A DNA stretch of 64,000 nucleotides from Takakia lepidozioides (taxonomy: Eukaryota; Streptophyta; Takakiopsida; Takakiales; Takakiaceae), in the NCBI GenBank assembly GCA_030704615.1, contig CM060732.1, forward strand, positions 38,483,053 to 38,547,052, given 5' to 3'. A model generated the notes under the pieces. The model searched no databases. It was given only the letters and a program-made list of their open reading frames with translations, and was not told the DNA's origin. This document shows, in pieces, positions 43,131 to 54,080 of the stretch. Position numbers and translations under genes: made by a program. Numbering within the stretch: position 1 is the first letter of the stretch; every line of letters starts with the position of its first letter.

Positions 43131-43869
43131 GATGGGCAACTTTTTAAGTTTTTTAACCTTTTTGTAAACCCTAAAAGCCCCTCTTTGATTTTTTTTCTTT
43201 TTTCTTTTCTTAAAGGAAACCACATGCCCTTGAGGAGGGGGGAAAATTCACCCGCCTTCATTTATGGGCCATAAGACGTACAGGACGATCAACGCCCAGA
43301 CATACGTCACGAACAATCCCACACACGGGATAAGGCAGCGGGTTTGAACCCAAACCACCAGGGCGACACACTGTGCACTTACCAGCCGATGTGTTTTTTT
43401 TTTTTTTTTTTAATTGTTTTTTTATAAAAAAAATTGATTCTAGTGGTCAGAGTCTCCGTTTTTTCAAAATATAAATACTCATATATTATATATATAACCA
43501 GAAAAGCATGTGTCGACATGTGCAGTCATGTAGTGATTCATCCATGTGATGATATGGCAGAATGCATTAGAGTGAGAGTCATGAAGTCATATGTCTTTCT
43601 AGCAATATACACACGTCATTCTAGTGTAGCCATGACCGTGACTGGTAGTCATATCTGCCATGCCAATATTCGTGGTCAAACATGTTTGACCTGTGTTGCG
43701 CAGAGTCCGGAGCCATGCAGTCGCATATACGCCTTCCCCAGACCTGCATTATGACTTCAAAAGCATTTTACGACTGCAAATGGCATTTCTGCCACAAATC
43801 TGTCATGACTGCGTACCCATGGGAGTCGTAAAAGCCGCAATCTGTTGTAGTGATAGTTGGAAGCATAAT

Positions 43870-45352
43870 GGAGGGATAAGGGACGTCATATCATTGCACC
43901 GCCGACAATGTTGCAAACGAATTGATTTGAATTGAATTTCCATAACAATGTTGCAAATTGGACATTTCATAGCATGGTCGTCCATATACCACATTGCATA
44001 GTTGACGCTACCTATGTGTTGTATCCCGCTGCAATAGAGTATCGACCTCGTTGAAACTTAGAGTGGCCTGGTGAACGAAGTTGTCACGTTTGGGATCGAA
44101 AACCATCCTCTTCAAAAATATGAAATACAAATGTTTGCAGGGTATGAATTTACCTCTCTTGCCCAAACTGGTTGATAGCATATTCACAAAATCAGGACAT
44201 GTGCAATTGGGGGGGAATTGGAAACCGTGATGTCGTAGGCCCTGTCATGAACAGCAGATGTCGAAGTGATCATTGTGTACACCCGACCATATCTGGGATC
44301 GGGCACTTCCATGGTGTTTGCAACACGAACTTGGAGCATTCTTGCGGAGTCCACTTTGCCAAAGTGTTCAGCGGTTGGAGGGAAACGCCGAACGAGCTTT
44401 CCATCTCGTTTGGTTGGCCAAAAGTGAGGATTTGTCGGAGGTACCCGAGAGGACGCAGAAGTAGTAGCACATGCATGCAGTTGGGGTTGTCTCGCAAGGG
44501 AAAAGTCCGCCTCCTCCAACATTGCAATCTCCTGACTTGTGAGATGTGTTCCCACCTTGACGGGCCAAACGGTTGGAGGAGCTGGCTTCATCACCACGGA
44601 AGGACGCACAGTTTCATGCACACATCTGCCACAATCATCTGCGCAGAACCAGAACTTGTGGTTCTTGGCTTCTGGTTGACCGTATGGACGCATCAAACCC
44701 GTGAAAGTCGGAGCAGGAGTCTGGGCACCACCTCTGGATATAGATGAAGTGCACTTCTCGAAATTAGTTGCCCTGATCGTTGTACATTTCACACGAGACC
44801 CTGCACTTGTGCGTTCTATGTGCCAAACGTGGTCCGGGCATGCGGACTCAAGCATATCAAGGGGGTTGTTGCTCTCCTGCATCATTTCAGTGGCACTGTT
44901 TGATGCTGGAGCCTGCCGTCGTGTTGGAGGTTCCTCCAGAATGGAAGTTCTGGATATGGATCTGTCATGTAGAGGAACACCAGGCTTCGAAGAAGTTATC
45001 ACGGTCGGCCCTGTGCAAATCGGAATCCGAACCAGGTGGAGTATTCAATTTCCTCTTATACGAGCCGAATCTCTCCTCCCCTCAGATTGGAAATCTTGAA
45101 ACAATTCCCGGGATGTGGCTGGGCATACATGCTCACCGCCCGTGCTATCTTGCTTGGATCCCCAGATCTGTTTGCAGCACGCAACATCAACTCCAATTTG
45201 TCCGGACCCTTGCCACCAACCCCACCTCGCAAGAAATCACGGTATCGGGTTTGTTGTTGCAAGGCACGTATCAAATCATGTGTACTGCTTTGTACTCCTC
45301 TGTTTATGGTTTTCCACACCAGCAGTTTGTGACTGGTGGTACCGCCATTCAC
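43870..45352 (-). pseudogene. unrecognised protein in the 9.3 kb element, frames broken
   Basis: The longest minus-strand frame (45002-44184, 272 residues) includes HVWHIERTSAGSRVKC, KFWFCADDCGRCVHE and HLTSQEIAMLEEA. An upstream frame (45290-45056) includes DLIRALQQQTRYRD and KLELMLRAAN, and a downstream stretch near 43940 includes MKCPICNIVME with later HCRRCN. The Cys pairs suggest metal binding. Frames change near 45060 and 44130, by introns or indels. It is the best candidate for this element's own protein, but I recognise no transposase family and give no function. Confidence 0.35.
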
Positions 45353-45775
45353 TATGAAGCCATGTTGATTTGCTTTGTACTCCTCTGTTTATGGTTTTCC
45401 ACACCTGCAGTTTGTGACTGGTGGTACCGCCATTCACTATAAAGCCATGTTGATTTGCTTTGTACTCCTCTGTTTATGGTTTTCCACACCTGCACTTTGT
45501 GACTGGTGGTACCACCATTCACTATGAAGCCATGTTGATTTGCTTTGTACTCCTCTGTTTATGGTTTTCCACACCAGCAGTGTGTGACTGGTGGTACCGC
45601 CATTCACTATGAAGCCATGTTGATATCTTTGTACTCCTCTGTTTATGGTTTTCCACACCAGCAGTCTGTGACTGGTGGTACCGCCATTCACTATGAAGCC
45701 ATGTTGATTTGCTTTGTACTCCTCTGTTTATGGTTTTCCACACCAGCAGTTTGTGACTGGCGGCCATTCACTGTT
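45292..45775. repeat. tandem array, six units of 84-85 bases
   Basis: TGTACTCCTC starts units at about 45292, 45377, 45461, 45546, 45630 and 45715. Each unit contains GTTTATGGTTTTCCACACC, a TGTGACTGG word, GGTACCGCCATTCACTAT and GAAGCCATGTTGAT. The last unit is truncated. The GGTACC core links this array to the palindromes to its right. Confidence 0.85.
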
Positions 45776-45844
45776 CTTCAGATCGTAGAGTCAGTCTGAT
45801 TGCCTTTCAAACACTCCTTCTCTTTCATTCTGTAGCAGGAACAT

Positions 45845-46490
45845 GTGATTGTCGGCATTTGATTCTAGTGTAGTGCGATTGTCGTTAACGCCATTCGATT
45901 CTCCTCATGAGCTTTATGTATCTGTGTGCGTGGAGGTAGAGTGATGGTCGGCATATTCAGTTAGTTAGTCTTGCATTGCATTTTCTATGTTTCAGGTTGA
46001 ACAGATTAGGGAAGTGGAATGGCGGTACCGCCAATCACTTTTTTGGCGACCATACTGTAGATTCATGTAGAGTATCGATTGGAAAGTACGTTCGAGACAG
46101 ACAAGAAACAATGATTGTTTGTGACGATCATCACAATGGAGTCTCTCTGACTTATCTGCACTCAATTTCTGCCCTAAACTAGACTGAGTGTCGGTGCCGC
46201 CAATCACTTAGACATATATTTCATTGCACCAAACCGATCCAGCAGGTCCTTCAAATGCAATGTCAAATGCATTGTCGTTAACGCCGTTTGCTAATGCTTA
46301 GAACCTCAGTGTACATGTTTGCCCGGAAACATAGTGATTGTCGGTACCGACCATCACTATGTAGTCATATTGTTTTGGTTTGCATTCGTCTGGATCAGCT
46401 TTGGTTTTGTAGATTGTTGTGAATGTCGGTGCCGCCATTCACTGTGATTTGAGAGGAGATAGAGTGATGGTCGGTACGGACGTTCACTAT
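45845..46490. repeat. array of GGTACC-centred palindromes
   Basis: Variants of one imperfect palindrome occur about every 80-120 bases. At 46331-46360 a 30-base palindrome has one mismatch pair around GTCGGTACCGAC. At 46012-46041 the centre is GGCGGTACCGCC. Others lie at about 46190, 46425 and 46468. Two have the centre GTCGTTAACGCC (about 45885 and 46268), and half-sites lie at 45850 and 45945. Regular spacing near one end of a mobile element suggests protein-binding sites. Confidence 0.7.
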
Positions 46491-46525
46491 TTGCAGATTA
46501 CTCACTGAAAGATGGCATCGTGCAG

Positions 46526-46843
46526 AAAACTGTGAAGTCCAAGCAGACAAGAACAGAGGCAAAAGGTTCTGGAGATGGGGGCGAGTCAGGCAAGAGCTCT
46601 GAGAATAGCGATGAAGCAGATGAACTTGAAGTGCACTACCTTGACAAGGTGAAAGAACTCATGTCATTCCAGAAGGTAAACTCTCAGGAGGTTATTAGGG
46701 ACATGCTCGTCTCTAGAGGGCGTCTGGACATCCCACTATGCCGGATGATATCTATGCCTCGAAATTTATAGTAATAACTTTTTTCGGGCTGTGACTTGCA
46801 GGAAAGGCAGCGATGGATCTTCAGGAGATACCCCCATTTGTGA
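46526..46843 (+). CDS. small acidic exon pair, unrecognised (partial)
   Basis: Exon 46526-46675 (acceptor gtgcag, donor AAG|gtaaac) encodes KTVKSKQTRTEAKGSGDGGE and an acidic tail DEADELEVHYLDKVKELM. The next exon starts at 46802 (acceptor ttgcag) with ERQRWIFRRYPHL and a stop. Upstream exons were not found. Composition and clean splice sites support it, but no family is recognised. It lies beside the palindrome array inside the 9.3 kb element. Confidence 0.3.
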
Positions 46844-47209
46844 CGAGTCTGTTTTCGACAGCCCCTTTCCAATTTTCTGCTTCCTGTGTATGCCGAAGCA
46901 ATGGCACTTCATGCGCCCGAGTCTCTATCCCCTGACTTTTTATTGCCCGGCCGTAGGTGTAGCCAGCGTAGATCCGGAGTTCTTCAATACTTAGACTTAG
47001 ATGCAGAGGACGCAGGGATACATTGTATTGACTCTGAGTCAGATTGAACTTTGTTCTTTTAATGTTCTGTTTCATCCTCTTCGGAAAACATTGAATCCCC
47101 TTACTCCACTGTAGTTGTTCCGGCAGAAAAAAAAGAAAATCAAAGAATCCGCTTTCATTAAAATGGCAATATGTATGAATCCATCCGACAAACCCCACTC
47201 ACTCTTGTC

Positions 47210-47545
47210 ATATCCATTGTGCATTCATGTACTGTGCATTCGTGCGTGCTCCATTCGTGAATTTTTCCTTTATTAAACATCAAGTATACATTCATCCACT
47301 GTACTCTGTAATCCACCCCACAAACCTATCACACTCATGTCATATACATTGTGCATTCATCTACAGAGTATTCATGCATCCTCCAGTCATGAATGTTTTC
47401 CATTATTCCATCCATTATACATTCATCCATTTTACTATTACCCATCCCACATTCATCCATCTACTTTCATTTTTCGCACTCATCCATCTGTTTATCATCC
47501 ACTCTACATTCATCCATCCTTCATTCATCTGTTGCTTTCAGGTGG
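47210..47545. repeat. ATTCATCC-type low-complexity stretch
   Basis: Words CATTCATCCA, CATTCATCTA and CATCCATC recur throughout. The frames across it (rich in His, Phe, Ile and Ser) are a by-product. Related GGATGAATG words appear in the direct repeats flanking the HET gene. Confidence 0.6.
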
Positions 47546-47708
47546 GATTGACCACGTCCTTTTATTATGTCGTCCAGCTTGTTTCCACGGTGAAGGGTGC
47601 TCTTCCGCGGGAATACACTCCACTTCTTCCTTGGCGCGTGGTGACGGGGCCTTCAAGCGCAATGACGTGGAGTGAGCCCCGTGATGTGGCACTGCCGCAA
47701 GGTGACGT

Positions 47709-47753
47709 GGCGTGAGTGCAGTTGCGTTCACACGCTCACGCGACCAGGCTCAC
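47709..47753 (-). repeat. right terminal inverted repeat of the 9.3 kb element
   Basis: The complement begins GTGAGCCTGGTCGCGTGAGC and ends CTCACGCC. It matches the left end at 38501-38545. Confidence 0.6.
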
Positions 47754-47768
47754 GTCGAGGCATCCCTG

Positions 47769-49178
47769 GTACTCATGCGGGCCCGTAACATCTCGTTGGA
47801 TGTACCCCATGGAGCAGGCAATGAAAGATATGAAGGGCTACGTAAGAAACATGGCAAGGCCCGAGGGGAGCATGGCAGAAGGATACCAATTTGAAGAAGC
47901 ATTGGGTTTTTGCACAGAGTATATGGCAGGATTTGATGGAAGTGTACGAAGGGTGTGGGATGCAGATGAGGCAGAATCTGTGGAACGTGAAGTTGTGGAA
48001 GGAAGTTCTAAAGCCCAAAAATTGAATGACCTGTGTGATATTGTACATGAGTACATCATCCAGAACCATCCTCGTCTATCAGTCATGTTGGGGTAAGAAA
48101 TCTACTTCATTGACATTCAAATTTCCAAGTTTTAGTCATTTATCATTAGTTGGCATATGGCGTCTTTTCAAATCTCCCACGCCACCTCTGTCAATCTCCT
48201 GGCTGACCCTCGGATTGTGACAGGATATATGAAGCAGAGTCCACACGGATAGAAGCCAGACGATGCTTGTTTCGTGAGGAGCAAGGGCTGGAAGGCATGA
48301 ACAATCCCACGGCAATTCAGTACCCTCCTGATTTGCATCCTTGTCCTCCATTTGCTGGTTGGCTCCCTCAAGGTGTACGGGATCATCTCTCAATTCAATC
48401 AGATGGGCTTGATCCTACAACACGTGAGGAATTACTGGATCTTTCAAGGTCTCCATCATTTACTACCCTGTCATTCAAGAGTATGACAGCGTATGGTAAC
48501 CATTACAAGGTTACATCCCCCGGCATGAACACAACAAGTATGGTGTCTTTTGATTGTGGAGTCTCATCTGTTTTCCAGCACCAGCCCATTACCAACAATT
48601 CAGGCAATGACATGGAGGAACCTACAAGATATGTGGGTCTTATAAGGGAGATTTTGCAAATTGACTATGGCCAAACACAGCCTATAGTGTTTTTGTGTTC
48701 GTGGGTACGGGCGAGTCGCGTGGGTTGTCAACCTATGTCAATGAAGCAGGATGATGCTGGCTTCACACTTGTCAATTTTAACCGTATGCTTCCATCTTCT
48801 GAGCAACCTTTTGTGTTTCTTGGCCAGGTTGATCAAGTATTTTTTTCTGATTGTGTGAAGGAGCCGGGGTGGAAAGTCGTCCTGGAGAAGAGCCCCCGAG
48901 CACGTAGAGTGGTCTGCGACATATCAATTGATAATGATGATGTGGCGGAAGTGGAAGGATTGTTAGCCCCACAAAGACTAGAGGAGACTCTGGTTACTGA
49001 TGGCCCAACCTGCAGCCGAGCGGTACCGGTTACTCCAGAGCAGGTGGCCTCCTTGTACCTCCGAGCACCCTGTATATGTGGTGATGATGTTCAGCCAACC
49101 CTTGGACAAGATCAAGTCTGTGATGAAGACAGTGATACATGTAGTGACCCAGACATAGATGAGGATGATGAAGATTAG
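47769..49178 (+). pseudogene. CACTA transposase Tnp2, 3' part
   Basis: It resumes exactly where the 5' part stops. GPVTSRWMYPMEQAM with GYVRNMARPEGSMAEGYQF (DUF4218-like) runs to a donor near 48091. An exon from about 48222 carries IEARRCLFREEQGL, NHYKVTSPGMN and YGQTQPIVFLCSWV. It then has AGFTLVNFNRML with PFVFLGQVDQVFF (DUF4216-like) and an acidic end DEDSDTCSDPDIDEDDED before the stop. The last exon is open for over 300 codons, so this half is better preserved than the first. Joined across the inserted element, it is the C-terminus of the Tnp2 begun at 35811. Confidence 0.8.
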
Positions 49179-51480
49179 ATATGCGCGATTTGTGCACTCC
49201 AGTTATAGACCATGCATGATAGTTTAAGGTGGTAACACTCCCTTCGCATTCCCATTAAGATATCATGCTTGGACACTGGATTTTATGATCAGCATATGGA
49301 GTGCTTTCCTTTCAGCACCCTTTATTCATTTGTTGTTGCAATTGGCTTTGGACCAACCCGTGCTGGTACCATTGCCATGGGTTCTGCCTGCAATGTTTTC
49401 TTGCCATGGATTCGGCACACGCCACGAAAGGCCATCCAGACCATCCTCTAGAAATGCTCCAATGTTGTTTCAAACATCTCCACATTGCAATGGATACAAC
49501 ACTGACATTAGATGAGTGAAAGTGAGACTAGACCTCCAGCCAGCCGGCTTTCCCACATCAAATTGAAGGGGATCTGTAGATTATAGATAACGGCTGTTGC
49601 CTTCTCAATGTCTTTTCCAATCACCTCTGCAATGAACTGGGGTATAAGATCCTTCAAATCACAAGTTTGAGCATCACGCACAAGCCACTTACGGGGATAG
49701 AGTTTCCAATGCGAACCATTGGTCTTTTATTGATAGCATTGTTGTAAAATACATGGACCAACATGGTCAATTTCGGGAATGACATATAGTACGCTTTCAT
49801 GTACTATGTAAGCATGCAACTATGTACCAGTGACGTGGCTTGTTGCCACTTAACCTGTTTGCCCATTCAGCCAGCTCCACATTGTCATGGATTTTGCATG
49901 CTGGATTGTGAGGCCATCCACACCGTCCTCTGGAAATGCTATCATGGGGTTTCAGCTATGTCCACATTTCCCTGGATTATGCCTGCACGAAGCAAGGCCA
50001 ACTGCATTCAGCACCCTCCACTTTATTATAGTATTGCAGCAACATTCAAAGCACTTCAATTTGTATCCATCGAAAACATCTAGGCTGGAAAAAGACATTG
50101 TTGCAGCCGAACTTAGGACAGTACTTCTCCCCTTCCACTACACACGTTCCATGAAAGAAGCCAACCAACAGCATACCAGCCAAGAAAATATGAAACCAGC
50201 CAAGAAAAGAGCCAATATATGCAGTGAAGGTCGACACTAAATGAAACTTATCCAACACTTACATTAGAGGAGGGAAGCTAAGTCTTACCTCCATAAGCTT
50301 GCCCACATCAAATTTGGGAGCTTTCAGAATTTTTCCTTTCCGGTTGAATGAACTTGGCTACAAGATCCTTCAAATCACAAGTTTGAGCTTCACACACAAT
50401 GAACTTGCAGGGATTGAGCTTCCAATGCGAACTAGGAGTCTTATATTGATAGCATTGTTGTAAAACACATGGACCAACAATGACAGTCTCTGGAATGACA
50501 TATAGTACAGTAATGACATATAGTACAGCATGCCGCTTCCAGTTGACCATCTACCCATGTAGGTTTCTTGTACCTATCCTTCCACAGGGAATCATAGGTA
50601 ATGTGGAGCTTGAAATCCAGCCCTCTTGGATGAATTTGGACCCACACTCTATCCCTGCTCCTTCAGCTATCCATGCCTCTGACAGCCTACAATTCTACCA
50701 GCAAACACCCCAACCATACTGGTGTGGAGTTCTTCCCCAAAACACCCCAACCCTACTTATCACAATCTGAAATGCATCTGCTTCTCTCTGTAGTCCAACA
50801 GGCATTAGCCTTTTTGTCTCCATTGTCCCACCATTGGGGTCAGAAAGTGTTCACCCCAAAGCTTCTCCTCACCTCTATTATATGTTTTTGGATACTTCCC
50901 TGCTGCCACACTGGCAGTAACTTGCCAAAGTCACTCCAACCACCACAGATCTACCCAACGACCTAACTTACAGAATTCAATATGCATCTTGTGGCCGAGT
51001 CTGATGAGAGGGCAACACAGGCTGAAATAGGTTGAAGAAGAAGGTGCCCTACCACATTGTCCTTGACCTGTCCTGACCCATGGGGGATTTGACCGATGAC
51101 CTCTTGTGTGTGCTGCTTGTGTCTGTAGTCAGGTAATGTCGGATTGGTCTGTCAGATCGAACCACTACGGCGTAGATGAGTAGTCAGAGATTGAAACACG
51201 CTTGCTAAGACCAAGCTGACTCTCCCAAGAACGGAGAGCTCGCTTCTCCTCGTCTCGTCTCCTCCTCCTCTTCTCCTTCGTGCATCATTTGCTCAACGCC
51301 TCCATCCCACGCCCCTGCATATCCTGCTATCATCGTGTTCCATCCCTCAGCTATGTGGTGTGGCGCAGGAGACAAAAAGACGCCAAGTCCCAGCCCTCCT
51401 TTCTGTTCATGATTACACTAATGGGCAACCTTATTAGCAATTTTTTTAACTTTTTAAAACCTAATGGGCAACCTTATTTG
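49179..51480. mobile_element. interior of the outer CACTA element, no gene
   Basis: Downstream of Tnp2 the sequence is made of repeated units. ATGCAATGG and TTGCCATGG-type words occur near 49370-49410. ATAGCATTGTTGTAAAA occurs at 49734 and 50450, and the block TCCTTCCACAGGGAATCAT at 50577 is shared with the inner CACTA element. Near 51385-51280 the minus strand shows WNTMIAGYAG, a PPR remnant. Nothing intact is encoded. Confidence 0.5.
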
Positions 51481-51815
51481 CATTATATGTGCCTTCAAAA
51501 TGACACGTGTAGTGATGTAGTCGTATAAACAGAGCTCTGAAACCATCTTCAGTCATGGAGTCACAAGATTCCATGAAACGTCGTCCACATGTAGTCAAAC
51601 ATATCATACTAGTCATATAAACCATCCATGTCATCATGGTCAACAATGTTTGACCAATGCTCCCTAACTTTCCGGAGTCATGTAGTGATATCCATTACTA
51701 CAAAATCATAAAACTAAAACTGTAATGCATTTCAGCGCTCTGTAGTCATGTACCTAGTGCAGTTTTTATGACTCCGCCAAAGCTGTAGTCCTAAAAACGC
51801 TCATCTCTTGTAGTG
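51481..51815 (+). mobile_element. CACTA element right end
   Basis: Ends ...AACGCTCATCTCTTGTAGTG. The complement, CACTACAAGAGATGAGCGTT, matches the end at 30823 (CACTACAACAGATTAGCGTT) with three mismatches in 20. AGTCATA and GTAGTC words are frequent. The next three bases are AAT. Confidence 0.75.
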
Positions 51816-53571
51816 AATCAACGCTATTCGGTAAGTCTGTTGGTCCACAGCACCGGTCCATTGTCGAGGTCCACTGCAGCAGTCCATTGCTACATTCCAC
51901 TGACAGACTCCTGTGGCGAAACCCGATGGCAGTTCGCTGGGCAAATCCACAAGTAGTCCGCTGGCAAGTCCGCTGCTAGTCCCCGACAAGTCCGCTCGGC
52001 AGTCCGCTAGCAAGTCCACTCGGCAGTCCTTGGCAAATTTGCTGGCAAGTCCACTCGGCAGTCCCTGGCAAGTCCGCTTGGCAGTCCGCTGTGGCAGTCC
52101 GCTGCCCCAGTCCTAGCTAGGAGAAGTCCAATGGGGAAGTCCACTGGGTAGTCCAATGGGGTTATTCCAACACATCAACGTCATGGCATTGTACTGTCCA
52201 CTGGGCGAGTCCAGTGGCTCTGCCCGCTGATACAGGTCGCTGTTACAGTCCACTCCGACAGTCCACCATTGCAGTCCGATCCCAAGACTCTAATGTGTAC
52301 CATGTCTGTTGTGCAGAATTGTTTTTGAAGGAGTACTCATTTTCCTCTACCTTTGGCATGTCCGTAAGGCATGGGTGAAGCAATCATGCAAGAAAACGAA
52401 GGATCCGGTGACCGTTGTAAACTTGTTGAAGGATATGGGAGACCTCATGTACTGTAGAGGGGGACCACGCAACGAGAAAAGAGCGCTTCGGTGGGTTGTA
52501 AGGAGAATCCGTCGTATGAGGTCAAAATACCCGAAAGGACATGAATTTCTTGACTATATCGAACAGTACTGGAAGCCCAAAATAGCAATGTGGTGTATAG
52601 CAGCCCGCCATGTCCCTCATGCGAGCCAAGACACAAACGCAAGCATTGAGGCATACCATGGAAATCTGAAGGCAAGACTTGCCATGGGGAAAGGCAAGAT
52701 GAGTGGTCGTAGAGTGGACTGGCTTATATGGGAACTCACTGGCCGTGTGCTAACTCACTACTGGTACGCAATCCATTTGAAGACCCACGGGTTCATAAGA
52801 AATGACAAACACGAAAAGTACATATCCAGTTCTATACTTGCGGCACGAGACATTCCTGCTGAGAGTGTTAGTCTTCCCTTGGGTCCTGGTGAACCAGCCT
52901 ACGTTCTCAGCAGCAACCACCTCGACACAACATACATTGTTTACAATCCTGATTGCGATTGGGCTTGTTGCACGTGCCCATGGGCAATGAAGGGAAACTT
53001 ATGCAAGCATCAGGTCCGTGTCTTGAAGATGCTTCACCCTGACCTGCACGATGGCCTCCTTGTGCGCGCTTGTGGCACGGCACTGGGAACCATTCATGGA
53101 GGATTACCTAACTTGCTCTTGGGCAATGGTGCCGACGGCAACGACGAATCCAATCAGTTCATGGAAAGACATCCTCCGTACGACTTCCCCTACGACGAGG
53201 CACCTCTAGAGGTCTCAGCCTCAATGGAACAAGAATTCGCGGACATACTTCGCATTGTAGGTGATGACAAATACCTGGAGGCACATGCCCGATCTGCTCT
53301 TTGTATGTGCAGAGGGCAGCTCGTTGATATCCTGGCGAAAAGTGCGGCTGGAATGTTGCACCCTGCGGCAGCGAAGGCTTTCCGTTCTCTGAACAACAAC
53401 AACAACATGTCTCTGAAAAGGAGACGAGATTTCGTGGAGGCCTGGAAAACCCGGCCTAGGGTTTTGCGGAGAACCAGCAAGAGGGTGTCTGCACCTGCAC
53501 CTGTAGCACATATATACTCAAAAATTCGCAAGGTTTCAAGTCGTGTAGGTGTCACGAAGAAGACAATATAA
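51816..53571 (+). pseudogene. SWIM/MULE-type transposase, C-terminal part
   Basis: Exon end 51816-51830 (ATCAACGCTATTCG, coding for INAI and part of R; donor gtaagt) joins to 52317-53571, which is open for 418 codons. Motifs: LYLWHVRKAWVKQS, IEQYWKPKIAMWC, HASQDTNASIEAYHGNLKAR (candidate third catalytic acid, E) and RRVDWLIWELTGRV. The SWIM zinc finger is CTCPWAMKGNLCKH, and a basic tail follows. This is the plant SWIM zinc-finger/MULE family (like At1g60560 and At4g13970, from memory). Its missing N-terminus is the minus-strand fragment at 30824-32459. On its own it has no start codon context, so it is a fragment even though the exon is intact. Confidence 0.85.
51831..52316 (+). repeat. AGTCC-word repeats filling an intron
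   Basis: Between a gtaagt donor and a tgtgcag acceptor, the words AGTCCGCTGGCA, AGTCCACTCGGC and CAGTCCGCT recur about 25 times with irregular spacing. It is the first dense block of a word family that continues to about 63.5 kb. Frames across it are artefacts. Confidence 0.75.
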
Positions 53572-53650
53572 GTCTGCAATGCCTCGAAAAGAGACAAGGT
53601 TTCAGGTCGTGTAGGTGTCACGAAGAAGACAATATAAGTCTGCAATTTCT
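53530..53650 (+). repeat. 67-base direct duplication at the SWIM gene stop codon
   Basis: AAGGTTTCAAGTCGTGTAGG through AGTCTGCAAT occurs at about 53530 and again, with one change, at about 53597. The second copy lies beyond the stop codon, so the coding end was duplicated into the 3' flank. Confidence 0.75.
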
Positions 53651-53688
53651 CTGGTAGCATTGTCCCTTTCTGAAATACAAGTCCGCAA

Positions 53689-54080
53689 TGGACTCATGCA
53701 CAGTCTCCCTACGGACTCCTCCAGTCTCCACAATCCCAGCACACTCCGGCACAAACTCCCATCAGACAGCTGCAGAGTCCCATAATGGACTCCTGCATAG
53801 TCTCCCAACGGACTCACGCACAGTCTCCCAACAGAGTCACAGTCGACAGACTGCGAACGCCAGTAAGCCAGTCTGCTACCCACTCCAAAAGTCTGCTCAC
53901 CACACTTCCACCTCATCCCTGCAACTCTTCCAGCAAACTGCTGGACAGACTAAGTCTCAAGCAGACTCATCCACAACAACAGACTCAAAATGGACAGGCT
54001 CCAGTGGACTATCTCCCTAACGACTCATGCCAATCCAGCGTCCCAACGGACTCATGGACATGGTGCCTACCAGACTAGGT
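53689..54080 (+). repeat. ACTC/AGTC-word repeats
   Basis: Words GGACTC, CACAGTCTCCCAACGGACTC, CAGACTGC and AGCAGACTC recur irregularly. Frames of about 100 residues here are rich in Ser, Thr and Gln because of the repeat and are not called as genes. Confidence 0.7.

Larger units (their letters stand above)
38954..43852 (+). mobile_element. complete non-autonomous CACTA element carrying PPR fragments
   Basis: Left end reads CACTACAACAAATTGCGGCT and the right end, complemented, reads CACTACAACAGATTGCGGCT. The match continues to TTTTACG, with one mismatch in 26. Three bases ATA flank both sides (38951-38953 and 43853-43855), the size expected for a CACTA target duplication. Sub-terminal GACTGCA and AGTCAT words are present at both ends. 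The 4.9 kb interior has no transposase. It holds several broken PPR pieces and repeated blocks (for example TAGCTATCCTTCCACAGGGA). Movement would have required a transposase supplied in trans. Confidence 0.9.
38486..47768. mobile_element. 9.3 kb element with GTGAGCC-type terminal inverted repeats
   Basis: It sits precisely between the two halves of Tnp2. Left end 38501 onward reads GTGAGCCTTGCGCGTGAGCG, and the right end read backward from 47753 is GTGAGCCTGGTCGCGTGAGC. Both inner ends finish CTCACGCC at about 45 bases. GTACT occurs outside both ends (38477 and 47769), so a degenerate target duplication is possible. Contents: a nested CACTA element (38954-43852), an unrecognised minus-strand frame set (44.0-45.3 kb), an 84-85-base tandem array, a palindrome array and a small plus-strand exon pair. 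No known transposase is visible, so the superfamily is not assigned. The MULE group is one candidate, given long inverted repeats and a possible 9-base duplication. Confidence 0.6.

Noticed and set aside
45437-45767. 80-residue frames repeating GVENHKQRST
   Set aside because: They are the translated 84-85-base tandem array and shift frame between units.
47227-47715. 162-residue plus-strand frame rich in His, Phe and Ile
   Set aside because: Produced by ATTCATCC low-complexity sequence; no known domain.
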